Of a stretch of 64,000 bases of DNA, positions 49,925 through 62,600 are shown piece after piece. The notes below the pieces were generated by a model. It worked only from the letters and a program-made list of their open reading frames with translations. It was not told the DNA's origin and ran no database searches. The stretch spans positions 186,001 through 250,000 of the forward strand of contig JAUKTV010000003.1 in the NCBI GenBank assembly GCA_030549205.1, read 5' to 3'. The translations under genes and the position numbers were made by a program. The DNA comes from Apiosordaria backusii (taxonomy: Eukaryota; Ascomycota; Sordariomycetes; Sordariales; Lasiosphaeriaceae). The number at the start of each line of letters is the position of its first letter. Position 1 is the stretch's first letter.

Positions 49925-52900
49925 ATGAATGGCGACGCCTTGGTGGGCAGCCTGGTGGAGAGGCTGAGCTCGAGGGTAGGTTTGGTGCAATGCTATGGTG
50001 TAGACGTGATGATGATGATGATGGAGAGGTTCAATGGCTTGCGGTACTTGCTTTTTCCTGGGTATTCTGGAAGCTAATTGCTTTTCTTGGACACGCAGCT
50101 CCCCCACCGCACCGGCACGCCGACCTCTGACTTTGCCCAAGACGAAGTTGTCTTGAAAACGCGCTCGACCCTCGTCAACCTCAGCGCCCTTGGGTCCATC
50201 GCACTCGTCCTAGACGCCCTCCTCACCGTGCTCAAGGAGCAGGCCCAGCCCTTTCGATCCCTTCTATCCCACCCACCACACATAATACTCTCGGAGCTCT
50301 ACATCCTCGAGCTCATCGCCGACTGCTGTGCCAGTAACTGGTACGGCTCCCAAAACGGCCCCAGCGGCAGCAACGATGGCTCAGCATCAGGTACATCCTC
50401 ACCTACCTTGGCCGCCGAGGGCCCCTTATCCGCCGCCCAGCGAGCCACCTTCTACCCCCCCGAATCCCTCAGCGAGAGCCTCCTAGCCCGCATATTCGAA
50501 GCCATAAAAGTTCTCTTCGAGCCCATACCCGAGGGCTATATTCTCCCCGCCAAAACCATCCTCGACGACTCCTCCGCCAAACACATCAATCTCCCTGTCC
50601 CCGAAGAGCCAACCCGAACACCGCTCTCTACCCCCTCTAGCGAACCCCCCGAGACGAGCCGGTTGCTAGGAGCCCAAGCAGCCGCGATAGAAGCCCACAT
50701 CAAGCTCATCGTAGAATACGTCACCGCCTCCAGCTGGCCCAAAGCATTCGACTTCTTCCGCAATGTCATCTACGCCGTTCGCGCCAATGCACCACCTCAG
50801 GGCACCCCCATTCCCAACGCCGCCGCTGCAGAGGAAGAACGCTCCGCCCTGATTATGCTGAGACTGGTATCCTTCTTTTGGGTCGACTCCCAGAAGCTCA
50901 GTCTAGTCATCCAGGAGTTTTGTTCTAGCTTCTTGCACTTTAGAAAGTCCTTTCAAAACACCGTTGCGGTTGTGACGCCGTTGTTGATTACAAGATGGCT
51001 GGACCGGTACCCAGACGAGTTTGTAGCCATGCACTCGATGCAAAAGCGCAGGGAAAACGCACCAGACACGCTGTTTGACATGACGCAGACGGTGGTGGAC
51101 AATGGCAGGAGGAGGGCGTTGCTGTACCCGATGCAAATGACGTTGTTGTTTTTGCTGCCGGATGTCTTTGAGGTGGCGAGTAACATGCGCGAGGCGAAGT
51201 CCGGGGGGATGGCGAAGAAGGTTCAGTTTCTGGAGGGGCTGAGGAAGGCGCTGAGGAATAGGAACGATCAAGCGGCGTATTGCTTGGTGTTGTTGCTCAG
51301 GGCGGCGAGGCATTTTGACGCGGAGAGTGATAGTGCCTTGACGTCTTATGCGATGGATGTGCAGGATGAGGTGAGGGATGCGGTGTTTAGGCGGTTCCCG
51401 CCGGGGAGTGACGGGACGCTGTTTGAGCAGGATGTCATGACTGCTGCGTTTGTGTCGTTGTCTCATTTGAACTTTGAGAGCTGTGTTGACTCGCTGGCGT
51501 TGACTTGCTTGGCGCCGAGCGCGCCGCATAGTTTCAAGATCACGGTGATACAGGCGTGCGCGCATTTTGCGAGGCTGGAGGAGAGGGGGAGGTACCAGCC
51601 GTTGTTTTCGGCGGCGAGTGCGTTCATTCAGGGGCAGCTGCATACGATGAGTGAGTTGTTGCATGAGGGGTATATTGAGGAGCAGGCGCCGCAGAGGAAG
51701 GTGTTGGAGAGTAGTGGGATGGTGAGCATGGTGAGCAATGTGTTGAGCTTTTTGGATGCGAGCCCGATGACGCTCTTTGAGGGGCCGCCGGCGGAGAAGA
51801 GCGAGAGGGATCATTTTTATGAGGAGAATTTGGAGGCGCTGATTAGTTGTATTATTGCGAGCGATGAGGGGATTAGGAGGTTGGCGACGGGGGTGGCGAG
51901 GAGGTTGTTTGCGGATGAGAAGGTGCTGAAGACGTTGAGGGCGAGTAAGGGGATTAGTTCGAGGGGGTTTAAGACGAACTTTTGGAGGTTGACGTGAGTT
52001 TTTTGAGGGGGTGAGAGGAGTTGATGGGGAGAGAGGCTAACTGGGATATATAGGTCGCTCATATTGATCTCGATATGTGAGAGGGCGAGGTGGCCCAGTA
52101 CGGCTGATGGGTTGAGGGCTGTTCAGGGGTATCTTGAGTCGAGGTTGCATTTGTTGACGTCGATTCCGGAGTTGGGCAAGATCTCGGAGGATGTGGTTGA
52201 GAGGACGGCGGCTTCGACGAAGCTGGAGACGCTGTTCCTGCTGTCGCTCTGCTCGGCCGATATCGAGATCTGCCAAATTGTTACCTCCTGTATAGGAACA
52301 TTTCTTGAGGAGTGCCGGCTGATCGATACCACTCCCGCTACGGCCAAGTCATCACTGACGCTTTTGCGTAACGGGGAGATCTTTGGTGAGATATCGTCCC
52401 GGGATTTCCGGTTCACTGGGCTGGTTGCGTTCCAAAAGAGAATTAGGTCCCTCTTGAGGCGCATGCAATACCCTAGTGCGGGCATTCTTGATGCTTGGGA
52501 GCTGGTGTTTGAAAGATGGCTCCATCTCTCCAAAGATCTGTCATTAATGGCAGCCGAGGGTGGGCAAGAGAGGATGGTTGCCGAATGGCGGAATTACTCT
52601 GGCTTCCTGGCTTCGCTGGGCGGTATCTGCACGGCTGAGCAGGCCATCAACCATGAAGAACCTGCTATCAGCGGGTTGCGATGGATCGACAGGCTATCGT
52701 CTGTGAACCATGAAGAGCCACTTCTGAGCCAGTATCTGAAGCTGAGCGTTCAACTTCTGGCGTGCGCCAATGTCAGGATTCGTGAGACCATCAGGGAGGT
52801 CTTGTCGACCGAGGTCCCGCCTTCCCTCTACCAACCCCTTTTCAAGACGCTAGAGACACAGCTTGATGTCCTCTTCACTGGGGCCATGGAACCCAGCGTA

Positions 52901-55900
52901 AAGGGGCAAGACAACGACATCATTTTCGCGGAACAGTCGTCATCCCTTCTCAAAGCGCTCGTGGAAAGGCTCGATACACCCACCGACCTCGGTGCTGCCT
53001 CTTCTCTCCACCTGGGTGCTCTTTCACTCAACTTTGCCAAGTTTCTGGACGGCGTTCCCGACACCCCTTCCTGTTTGAGGGTAAAGATTAAGATTTGTCA
53101 GCTCTGTGAAGCTGTCACAAAACGAAAAGAGCATCTCAATCTGCGTGACGACGTTCGCAACCGCAACCAACTTCTCGAATACATCTTTAGCTGGATCGCC
53201 CGACCACGCTCGCCACGTGGAGATAATGCCGGCTACAGCAGTAGCAGCAGTCGCGAGAATGAGATGGTGCGTGTCCAGCGGGACCTTGACAGAGCCTGTC
53301 TCAGGGCCTTGGCCGAACTCACCTACCGCCTGCCTCTCCAACCAGGTGACGGTCAAACGGATGCTGGGACAAGCGAGCTCAAGTCACAAATGTTCCACCA
53401 GTACTTCAACCGCTTCCTCTCGCTGCTCAACATGGACTCGGCCAGCTCGGTCGAGTTTGGCAGCACTCACCGCGGCCATCATTTTCACAAAGAGGCTGAT
53501 GTCGCCACGCCTGCTGATCTTGCAATTTCGATCTTGTCAAATCTCCTCAGTGCGAATATCGATGTGGGTTTGAAGCATTCGCTGAGTATAGGGTACCATG
53601 AGAACGTGGAGATAAGGACAGCGTTCCTCAAGGTGCTCCATAATATCTTGGTGCAGGGTACCGAGTTTAACAACCTCAGCGATGCGGCTGTTAGCGAAAA
53701 GTACGATGAGTTGATCGAGCTTCTCATCAACGACACCAGCCTGGCCACGGCTATGAGTGCCGTCTGCCCGAGTCACGATATGGACGAGCTGACCATCTCG
53801 CTGTTGAATATCTTTGAGACGAGGGGTCTGACCTTTTTGCTGCTCGAGGCTCTTATAAAACAAGAGGTCGAGGACACCGAGAGTGAGTCCGAGTTGCTCC
53901 GGAGGACGTCAGTGGCGAGCAAGATGCTGTCCATCTACGCCAAGTGGAAGGGTGTCGGTTACCTCAAGGGGACGCTGCAGAATGTGGTGGAGAGATTGAT
54001 GCTGACTTCCAAGGACCTTAACTTGGAGCTTGACCCAGCTAGAGTTTCGAGTCCAGAAGAACTGCAGACGAATGCGGAACACTTGCAGATTGTAGCCAAG
54101 GTGTTTATTGACAATATCTGCGCGTCGACGGATAGCATGCCGGCGACGTTTCGCAAGATTTGCAATATCATCTCGACGACGGTGGTGGCAAAATTTCCGG
54201 ATTCGAAATACACAGCTGTTGGGGCTTTCATCTTTTTGAGGTTCTTCTGCCCGGCTATTGTAGCCCCTGAAGCAGAGGGACTGGTTTCGACGCCGCCGTC
54301 GAAAGAAATGCGACGCGGTTTGCTGCTGATTGCCAAGGTTGTTCAGAACCTGGCGAATAATGTGCTGTTTGGGGTGAAGGAGCCGTATATGTTCCCGCTT
54401 ATTGAGTTTTTGACGAATAATATTTACCGGGTGACTACCTTCTTGAGGGAGATTTCGGTGAGTACACCTTGAGTGGTTGGGATGGAAAGAGGGCTGGGTT
54501 TGCTGACGAGAAGTGATAGGCGCCCATGAGTAACTTTGAGAATCCGCCCAGCGGCGAGTCGTTTGACTTTGGGAGCTGCGTCGGGCTGCACAGGTTTCTG
54601 TATGAGCACTGGGACCAGGTTCGGTTGAGGCTCAAGGCACAGGAGAGACGAGAGTTGGTGAGGTCGCCGTCAGGGACAACACGTGCTAAGTCTCCTGTTC
54701 TTGAGCCACTCAGGAATTTGATTATGAATCATCTGGGGCCAACACCGTTAGCTGTTACATGGAACAGGCCACAAATCTCGGCAAACAGTCCACCAGCCTA
54801 TTCCAGGTTCCAGGACTTTATGCTTCGGAACGCCTTTCGCAGCACAGAGTCTTTCCTCACGGCCAGAGCCGTCTATGACGGTGGTGAAAGCAAGGACGGG
54901 CTTTCTATCATTTGCATTATCCTCAGGAATATCGACGCCGAGTCGATCGACTACGATACGCTGATTTACTGCTACTTGAAAATTGCCAGTCGACTTTGGC
55001 ATCGTCCATTTGGCCTGCTCATCGATGCGACTTGCTACAATGGGCAGACTGAGCCAAGGGATGAATTGTTTCAGAAGCTGGAGCAGTTGACACCCACTGA
55101 GCTGTCAAAGCAATTGGCTCGGATCTACATTTACAACATGAATAGCGCTTGCAAAAAGTGCTTCCGGCGTGTTCTGAGGATATCAACCAGAAACGAAGCA
55201 AGCGTTTTTAGCCCTAACAACGTGGAGTATCACCTCATCGGCAGCTTGCAAGATTTGCAAGCGCACTTCCATCTCAGCCAGCTGCATCTTCCCAAGGAGA
55301 CAATCAGCGTTGTCACAGACACGCGATACGTCTTCCAGCCGATCACCAGATTATCCAAGTCCAAGGGCAAGATCGATGTGGTCATCAAGGTGGGAAGTCA
55401 ATTTGTGCAGGTGACTACGACGAAGAAACAAGACGTCCCCGGGTTCCGCCTCAACACGACTGTTAATGACATTTTCCGGTTGGGCGACGTGGACGAGGCG
55501 CCGACTTCGATTCAGACTGAAGATGACTCTGCGTTTGGGCTCAGGGCTGACAATGGCAAGATTGTCATGTACTTTACCAGTCCGAAGAAGGCGGATGTTT
55601 TGCAGGCTATTAGGGCGGCAAAGGCCAAGTATGGCAAGGACACGCGAGCTCTCAAGTCGTTTGATCGGTTGATTAGGCCTCAGGATGTGCCAGGGACGCT
55701 CCTGAATCTTGCTCTTACTAACCTATCGAGTGGTGATCCGAGGCTGAGGTTAGCATCGTATAATCTCTTGAGCGCGTTGTGCAAGGCTTTCAAGTTTAGC
55801 GCGGCTTCGATGCTTATGAGCGGCAAGGATATCTCGATTCCCCCAGATCCGTCGCGGTTTATCGTCAATATCAGCAAAAAGCTCGCGCAGGCGGAGGCGC

Positions 55901-58065
55901 AGCTGACGTCGGATTTCCTCAATGAGTTCTTTGTTGGGTGGGACAGCTTTTCAGATGAGCAAAAACCCCTTAGTTTGGAGTACATGGCTCCCTGGATTCC
56001 TGGCCTGCGGACGTCGCTGCTGGCAAGTGAGAGCGAGAGTGACAAGGGGAGGGAAAAGATTGCGGCGTTATTCCGGAAGCTGATCGATATCACGCTTAAT
56101 GATCCGACGTTAATGAACACCCTTGGACACTCGGTTTGGCCGGTTATTCAAAAGGATGAGGTGTTGCTGGATATCTTGCTTGATGAGGTTATCAAGACGG
56201 CGCTCAGCATTGGGTTCATGGATGAACAAACGGAGATTCTTGCTTCGGTTGCGAGTGCTATTGGCACGATTACATTGCGGGCGAGGTTCATTTCGAGGTT
56301 GCGGAAGGCGTTGAATAGGACGTCCCTTCGGCCGACAAGATCTCTTCCGGATAATGCGGTTTGGAATGAGATTTGCGTGCTGTTGCAGTTTTGCAAGGCG
56401 CTGGCGTTTGACAGCGGGGTGCAGGCTCAGATGTATCTTGCCGAGATCTTCCACATTGTCACCATGCTGGCGAATACGGGCATGTCGGATGTGAGGGTCA
56501 CGGTGCATCAGCTGCTGACGAACACGCTGCATTCGGCGTGCACGCACTTTGATCTGGATGAGGCCCGGCAGAGCAAGATGCGGGCGACGTTGGAGACGCT
56601 GTCGGATACCAAGAGTGAGATTTTCGTCAACTCGGTCATGTCTACGAGGGATGGGGCGTCGATATCGACGAACCAGGAGGCTGGGTCTACGCTGAGTTCG
56701 ACGGAGACTTTGGCAGCGATTCTGTTCGAGACATGTTCAGTTGCCGCGCCATCAGTTGATCTAGCCAATGCCTGGCGGTCACGGTGGATGAGTCTGGTTG
56801 CTAGCACGGCCTTCCAGAACAACCCAGCGATTCAACCCCGTGCCTTCACCGTCATGGGATGTCTCGCGAGAGAAGAAGTCGACGATGATCTCCTGTACCA
56901 GGTCCTCGTCGCCCTCCGCAACAGCGTCGGCCGTTTCGGGGATGACACAAGCAGCGACATGCTCGTTGCCATCGTGACCTCCCTCTCCAAAATGATGGCC
57001 AAGCTCCCCTCCGCCTCCAGGTATGGCCTCCAGCTCTTCTGGCTGGCCATGTCCCTCCTCCGGCTCGTCCCACCAAACCTGTTTAACTGCACCGCTATGT
57101 TCCTGGAATCAGTCCTCACAAACATCAGCACTTCCGGCGACATGCGCGGGGAGAAGATGGTACCCTACCTCCTCCAGGGCCGCGTCCAACTGGAAGAAGC
57201 TGCCCTCCATCTAGACGAAGCATACGGCATCCACTTCAACGCGGAAAACTTCCACTTCGCCGCCTGCGCTTGTCTGGTGAGAGGTCTAACCGACGCCTAC
57301 ACCCGCACCACCGCTCTTCGCGTCTTGTCAACATTCCTAGAAATGACAACCTGGAACGACCCCGCGCCTCCCCGAGGAGGGGGGACTAATCCATTGTCTT
57401 CTTCCTTTGCGACCGACCGCTCCATCCGCGACTTGGCTGGCTCGCCTTACATGGCGCTCATGCTCGCGCGGACAGTTTCAATCGACGAACTCCGGGAGAA
57501 TTTGTGGAGCGTGGGGATCAACCCCTCTGGTTTGTCTGACCTTGTCTCTCTCCGGTCAAGCCAAGATTTGTCGTTGCTTAAAGACAAGGATTTGCTGCTC
57601 AACACGGCGATTGAACTAGTTGATTTCCAGTATTTGGATGACGCGGTGCAGTATAGGAGTCTGCAGTGGCTGAATGAGGTTACGAGGGAACGGCCGGGGG
57701 TGATGGCGCATTTGTATGGGCATGTGAGTTATTTACTGGATGACATTTTTAAGCACTGTCAGAGCTCGATGACGTTGGAGGCGGCGCATGTGTTGTTGCA
57801 GACGGGGTTGAGGTTTAATGGGAAGGGTGGATTGGGATTGGGTGGTGGGGAGAGGGAGAGGGAGAGGGAGAGGGAGAGGGATTTGGGGGAGACATTGGAG
57901 GGGATGGGGTTTGGGGGGTTGTGGAGGAGTTGTAGCAGTTTTAGTAGTGTTGGTGGGGGAGGGGGTGGGGGAGGGGGGGTGGTGGTGGTGGTGGTGGTAT
58001 GGGAGGGGGACAGATGGGGGAGGGGGGGAGAGGAGGTGTTTTGGGTTGACGGAGAGGTTGATTGA
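49925..58065 (+). CDS. Ras GTPase-activating protein, Ira/neurofibromin type
   Basis: Very large RasGAP that switches off Ras and so damps cAMP/PKA signalling. Exons 49925-49975, 50099-51993, 52054-54457 and 54520-58065 (2631 aa as read). The small first exon supplies MNGDALVGSLVERLSSR and joins the next in frame. Helical repeats fill residues 1-1130. The RasGAP domain spans about 1160-1450. Its arginine finger is expected in FETRGLTFLLLEALIKQEV (Arg about 1239), and the FLRFFCPAIVAPE block matches the family FLR..xPAI motif. The Sec14-PH bipartite module follows from about residue 1570 (FGLLIDATCYNGQTE, then a beta-rich segment to about 1850), as in neurofibromin, and then more helical repeats. 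The last 60 residues are doubtful. The open frame turns into Gly and Val runs and stops at 58065, while the neighbouring frame carries a better C-terminus and a good intron (58067-58126) ending at a stop at 58141. Confidence 0.92.
57850..57880. repeat. GAGAGG hexamer repeat inside the RasGAP gene
   Basis: About five GAGAGG/GGGAGA units encode alternating Glu-Arg in the last exon, just before the G-rich stretch where the reading frame becomes doubtful. Confidence 0.8.
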
Positions 58066-58616
58066 GGTATGTTTACTGCTGTGATGATGAAAAATAAAGG
58101 GGGATGGGGTGCTAATGAGGATATAGTTGATTATTATTTAGTGGAGTGAGTGGGACTCTGCACATCGACAATGGGGAGGATTGAGGGGGGAAGGGGGGGT
58201 GGGTGTACTGTGCTGGGATGGGAGGGGGTTGCATCTGAAAGGGGGTTGAGGGTTTGAATTGCATATAGTTGCGAGTTGCGATTTTTTGTGTCAAACTTAT
58301 TCAAGATCATAGCTGTGCGTGCGTGTGGGCGAGTCTGGAAAGTGTGTGTTGAGAGTTATTTGGAAGGGCATATCGGGCGAGAGATATCGTCTATCTTGTT
58401 TATCGGTCTCTGCAGATGATTTTGTATAGGTAGGTAGCATGATGGGAAGGGGGGTCAAAAGAGGGGGTGTTACGATGGGAGGGATATGAAGGTGTGCTTG
58501 CTGCCTACCAGCGATACCTACCAAGGTTGGTGGACATTGAGATGGATGGGCTGGTGAGGAGTGGAGATGGATGGGCTGGTGAAAAAGGGGGGGGGTGGGG
58601 GGAGGGGTTTACAAGA

Positions 58617-58644
58617 TACCGTTACCGTTACCGTTACCTTTACC
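58617..58644. repeat. (GTTACC)n hexanucleotide repeat
   Basis: About four GTTACC units, the last imperfect, in non-coding DNA 3' of the RasGAP gene. A separate GGCAGC repeat of three units lies at 58709-58726. Confidence 0.8.
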
Positions 58645-59461
58645 TCTGATGAAACAAACAAAAACCTTTGAACTTGCAAATTGTGTTGTGTTGAAGTCAG
58701 ACCGGACCGGCAGCGGCAGCGGCAGCGGGTGGGTGTGTTCATTTGGGAGGTGGTGTCTGTTTGTTTTATTGTCTTATTTTTCTTCCTTTCCAATCCCTGA
58801 TGGAAGGTAGACTGTCGGGAGTAAGTGGGAGTCCAGTTTGTGAAAGTAGTATGTCAACGTTGCAAAACGAAAAGTTCTACGGAGTAACCAGACCCAAGCT
58901 TGGAATTGTTCTGTGGTTACTTGGTCGAGTTTCAACCAGACTTGGGAGACTTGTAAGATGACCTCAATAGCGGCGGAGTGTTTTGTTTGCTTGCACTTTA
59001 CCTATTCCACTTACATCTTGCTTCTGGGATGCTCATTGATTGGGGGTACGTTTCTCGTTTCTTAGAGTCTTCAGGAACATGTTTCTGTAAGGTAGGATTG
59101 TTCTCAATTGGTTTTTGGTGTGTGGTAGGTAGATCATCCCACATCCATATAGGTATACTTCGATAGTGTGTGGTGTGTGGTTTTGTTGTTTGTTTGTTTG
59201 TATATTTGTGTGTTTGATCAGCTTAGGTATGTGCGACGGATGTTGCAGGCAGCTGGTTTATTTACTTTAACGTGCCCTCCCCTTTTTCCACAATACAATG
59301 GTATGTGGGTATCAACCCCCCTTACCAGACGTCTGATCACCCCGATCTACCACATTGTTTACTCTCTAGTTTTGTTTCCAATATGGCCTCCCCAACCTAA
59401 CCCAGCCAACCAACCCGACCCGACCGTAAACCCAATGCCGGGGTAGACGGGTATAAGGGGC

Positions 59462-59678
59462 GTGCCCGCAACGGTTAGCCAATGCGGTCAACGGTAAAGT
59501 AAGGTCAACAATACAAGGTCAGCAAAAAAGGTCAGCAAAAAAGGTCAGCAAAAAAGGTCAGCAAAAAAGGTCAGCGACCCACCCGGCCCGGCTCGGGCAA
59601 GCGGGTTCGGTTCTCTCGTCCGCCGCCTCTGGTCCGCTTTACTAGGGGTGTGTGTGGGTTAGAGTCCCGCTGCGGCAC
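59462..59678 (+). repeat. tRNA-like or SINE-like element, possible pseudogene
   Basis: The 3' end reads as a tRNA T arm and acceptor: stem GTGGG (59654-59658), loop TTAGAGT, stem CCCGC (59666-59670), then TGCGGCAC (59671-59678). GGTTAGAGTCC matches the B box at ten of eleven positions. Near the 5' end, GTGCCCGCA (59462-59470) would pair with TGCGGCAC if one C were bulged, and TAGCCAATGCGG (59475-59486) resembles an A box. The A-B distance of about 180 bp is too long for a normal tRNA and is filled partly by the 13-bp repeat. A degenerate tRNA-derived SINE or pseudogene is the likeliest reading; chance is possible. Confidence 0.35.
59517..59575. repeat. 13-bp minisatellite GGTCAGCAAAAAA, 4.5 copies
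   Basis: Perfect units begin at 59517, 59530, 59543 and 59556, with a partial unit from 59569. Two degenerate GGTCAAC units lie just upstream (59487 and 59503). All perfect copies are identical, suggesting recent expansion. Confidence 0.92.
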
Positions 59679-62600
59679 CGCGCGCGGCACCGATGGGTAA
59701 GGGTTATTTGTTATTGTTGTAAGCTCAGATTTGTCGGGTTGTCAGATGTCAAACCTCCAATTCGATCCGGCGGTAAGCAGAAAAATAAGAGGTGCTGCGC
59801 CACGGGGTTGTCTGAGGTGATCGATCATATACTACCTATCTGCTGCAGAGAAAAGAAAACAATGCATGGAATGGTTATACAAAGAACGGCACACCCGAAT
59901 CCAACCCGAGCGGGTGAGTGAAAACTCAGTTTTTTAAGTTTTGGCATTTTTTGCGGCGCAGTTGGGACATGTCTTCGCTACGTAGTAGTTTAGGCTCTGT
60001 AGGTAGTGTAAAGTTGGGTGGGGGCTGTCAAGAATGCTACGTTGTACAAGAAAGGTAAGTGTAGGTACCAGTACTAGTTACACAGGGCAGCGACATGAGT
60101 GAGGGATCATGAATGTCAACAATACCTGCCAACCGTGTGAAAACTCTGCTGTGCTAGTTGGGATGTTGGGATGGGATGTTAGATACTGGTTACGAATACA
60201 CCACCAGACATTGGACTGCTGGGGAGCAAGTGTCGTCAAAAGTGGATTCGACGATCGGGGATCGGTCTCAGATCTGGAATGGTTAGTCCCAGTGCGCTGG
60301 AGAGACAAGCAAATAGAGCCGGACTCGACAACCTGAAGTATAGATACAGACAGGCTTTGGAATTTGCGACCGATCGAGGTCTAGATTTGCCAAAAGGTCA
60401 AGTTTTGTCGGTCCTATTCTTTTCGTATACCCGATTGTTGCGCGGCCAGATGCGGCCGGCGGTGCGGAGGTTTTCGGGTTCAAGGAATGAACTATTTTCG
60501 TGTATCTCGTTGCTGAGTAGGCGATGAACCAAAATTGATTCCAAAGTGCAATCACACCCTGATCCGAGGTCCAAAAGTCATCCATGCCACACAAAAATGT
60601 GTAATTACCAATCATGCAAGAAACGTCTTGTCGGTTCTTTTGTTTGCCGTGTGTCGTTGATAACGGGTTTCCGGCGGGCATCCCTCCGGAGCAAAGGCCG
60701 AGAGCCGAAGTGGATGGAAACACAAACCAACAACAGAAAGTTCGGCGTCTCCCGAAGGTGAAAACCCGCATTCCATGTCTGCAAAGGGTTTAGTCTATCC
60801 CGATTACGGAAAGGCGCAGGCACAGAACACCCTTTTTTAGCAAGCGCCATCAATGTCTTGCATTAGCTCCCCGCGTCGCCCATGTGGTGCAACGCTCCAA
60901 CTGTCTTGAGGTGCAAAATCTAGAAGCCATCGAGCTCACTCAATGGTTGCAAGAGAGCCATGAAAATTTTTCGCAGTTTTTCCACTGCCCCCTTTTTCGT
61001 TCACATCGGTTATTTCCTTGAGCATGCAGGTGATCGAGTAATGGCATCTTTGTTGTGTATTAAGGCCACGTGTGGCTTGTTGTTCGTCCGAGCGGTTCGA
61101 AGCATCTGGCCGTATCTCCGAGAAAAGAGCGAACCAGCGAGAGGGTGCTCTGTCCAAAGTCAAGGCGCAAGAGCAGACAGGAGGCAGCGCGCAGGTCCGA
61201 GATTTGTCAGAAAGATGCCAAAAGTGTCAAAACGTCATTCTGACAGACTGACCATGCCGGTCTTGTTGTATCTCGAGACATTTTGATAGCTTTCAGGTCA
61301 CTAGTGAGACGCAGGGTAAAAGTAGCGTAGACTCGTATCGATAACAACGGCGCATTTTCGTTTGCAGGGCAGCTGTCCCAAGCTGACGGTTCAGTCCAGC
61401 GGCACAGATTCCGCTACCGGGGCCGGCACGGCAGATGGTGCTGCCCTACGACGGCAAATGGTTGGCTTCGGGGGGTTACGAAGCGCACAGGTTGACGTAT
61501 TTCGACCACCTGGGCGACTCGGGAGGCAAATTCTCTCAGGCATAAATGCGCACAGCTCGCTCTCCGACCACACTTCCTACTCTGCTGCCGCTCTCGAGCA
61601 TGCACCAGGCATGGTCTGGGAGGGGAGGTGTCGCGTGCTGCTGGGATGGAAGACAAACTGCGAGACAACAAGTCGCTCCAAGGATCTGGGACCAGTGGGG
61701 ATGCGCCCGGGGCGGCCGACAAGCCACAGAAAAGAAAAACTGAGATCTGCATCTCAAGGTGGAGAAGCTTGGCTTGGCATAAAACGTTGGAGGGCGGCCT
61801 CTGCCGTTGATTGGCTGGACCCGATCGACGGAAGAGACTCGGGCTCACGGACCACAGACGAGAGATGCGTGGTCCAGGCCAAAAAATCGAAAGATGTTGC
61901 TCTGATTGGCGTGAGATGCATCGGACACATGGACACATGGGTTGCGTCTGTAACGATCTAGGCTGGGATCTGGCAATCTGACATGCGCAAAAGTGTGTCG
62001 AGCCTCTCAGTCAGGGGTTCCAGAACGCTGCACAAGGGACCAAACCATCCACAGCTGAACTTTGATCTCAGAGCTTTCCGTGAGTGGAACTTGGACTCGA
62101 CATGCAGTTTGTAGAACCCAGGGAACTGGGGGCCAGGCCTCATCAATCCAACCGCTGTCCGCACGTGGGTCTGACACCGCCCAAAGCTGCTGTGCTGTTG
62201 AGGCGTCGGTCGGTAGATGGGACTAGTCGGCTGGTCCACGTTGCGCTCCCGTCGACAACACAGCATGGTCCGAGGGAGGGACTTTTGCAGAAATGAGGTG
62301 AGGTAGGGGCCGTTGGGCTCTCGTGTATCGTACTCGATTCCATAGTCGGACAAGCCATGCTGGACAAGAACAGCTGGGCAGGACTTGTACTACTTCCCCC
62401 CCCTTTTTCTTGTCCTTCAGTTGCGTGCCGCATGACGAGGTATTTGGAAAGGCTATGCCCTACGTTGCGCACCTGATTGCCGAAACCGGAGAGCTACCGA
62501 GTTGTCCTTGTAAAAAAGAGTTGCACATCTGTGCAAAAGGTGGTCTTTCAGAGAGAGACTGCACACGCAATCGGTCCTGCCTTGACTTTGACTACGTAGA

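Noticed and set aside
50903..51814. Minus-strand frame of 303 residues
   Set aside because: Antisense shadow of the RasGAP gene; Arg/His/Gln-rich nonsense composition.
59380..59960. Possible hAT-type transposon remnant, suggested by CCCGACC and GGGTGTGTGTGGGTT strings
   Set aside because: No matching inverted terminal repeats, target-site duplication or transposase fragment could be found.
61362..61961. Plus-strand open frame of 199 residues
   Set aside because: No family similarity recognised, and a minus-strand frame of similar length covers the same DNA; GC-driven chance frame.
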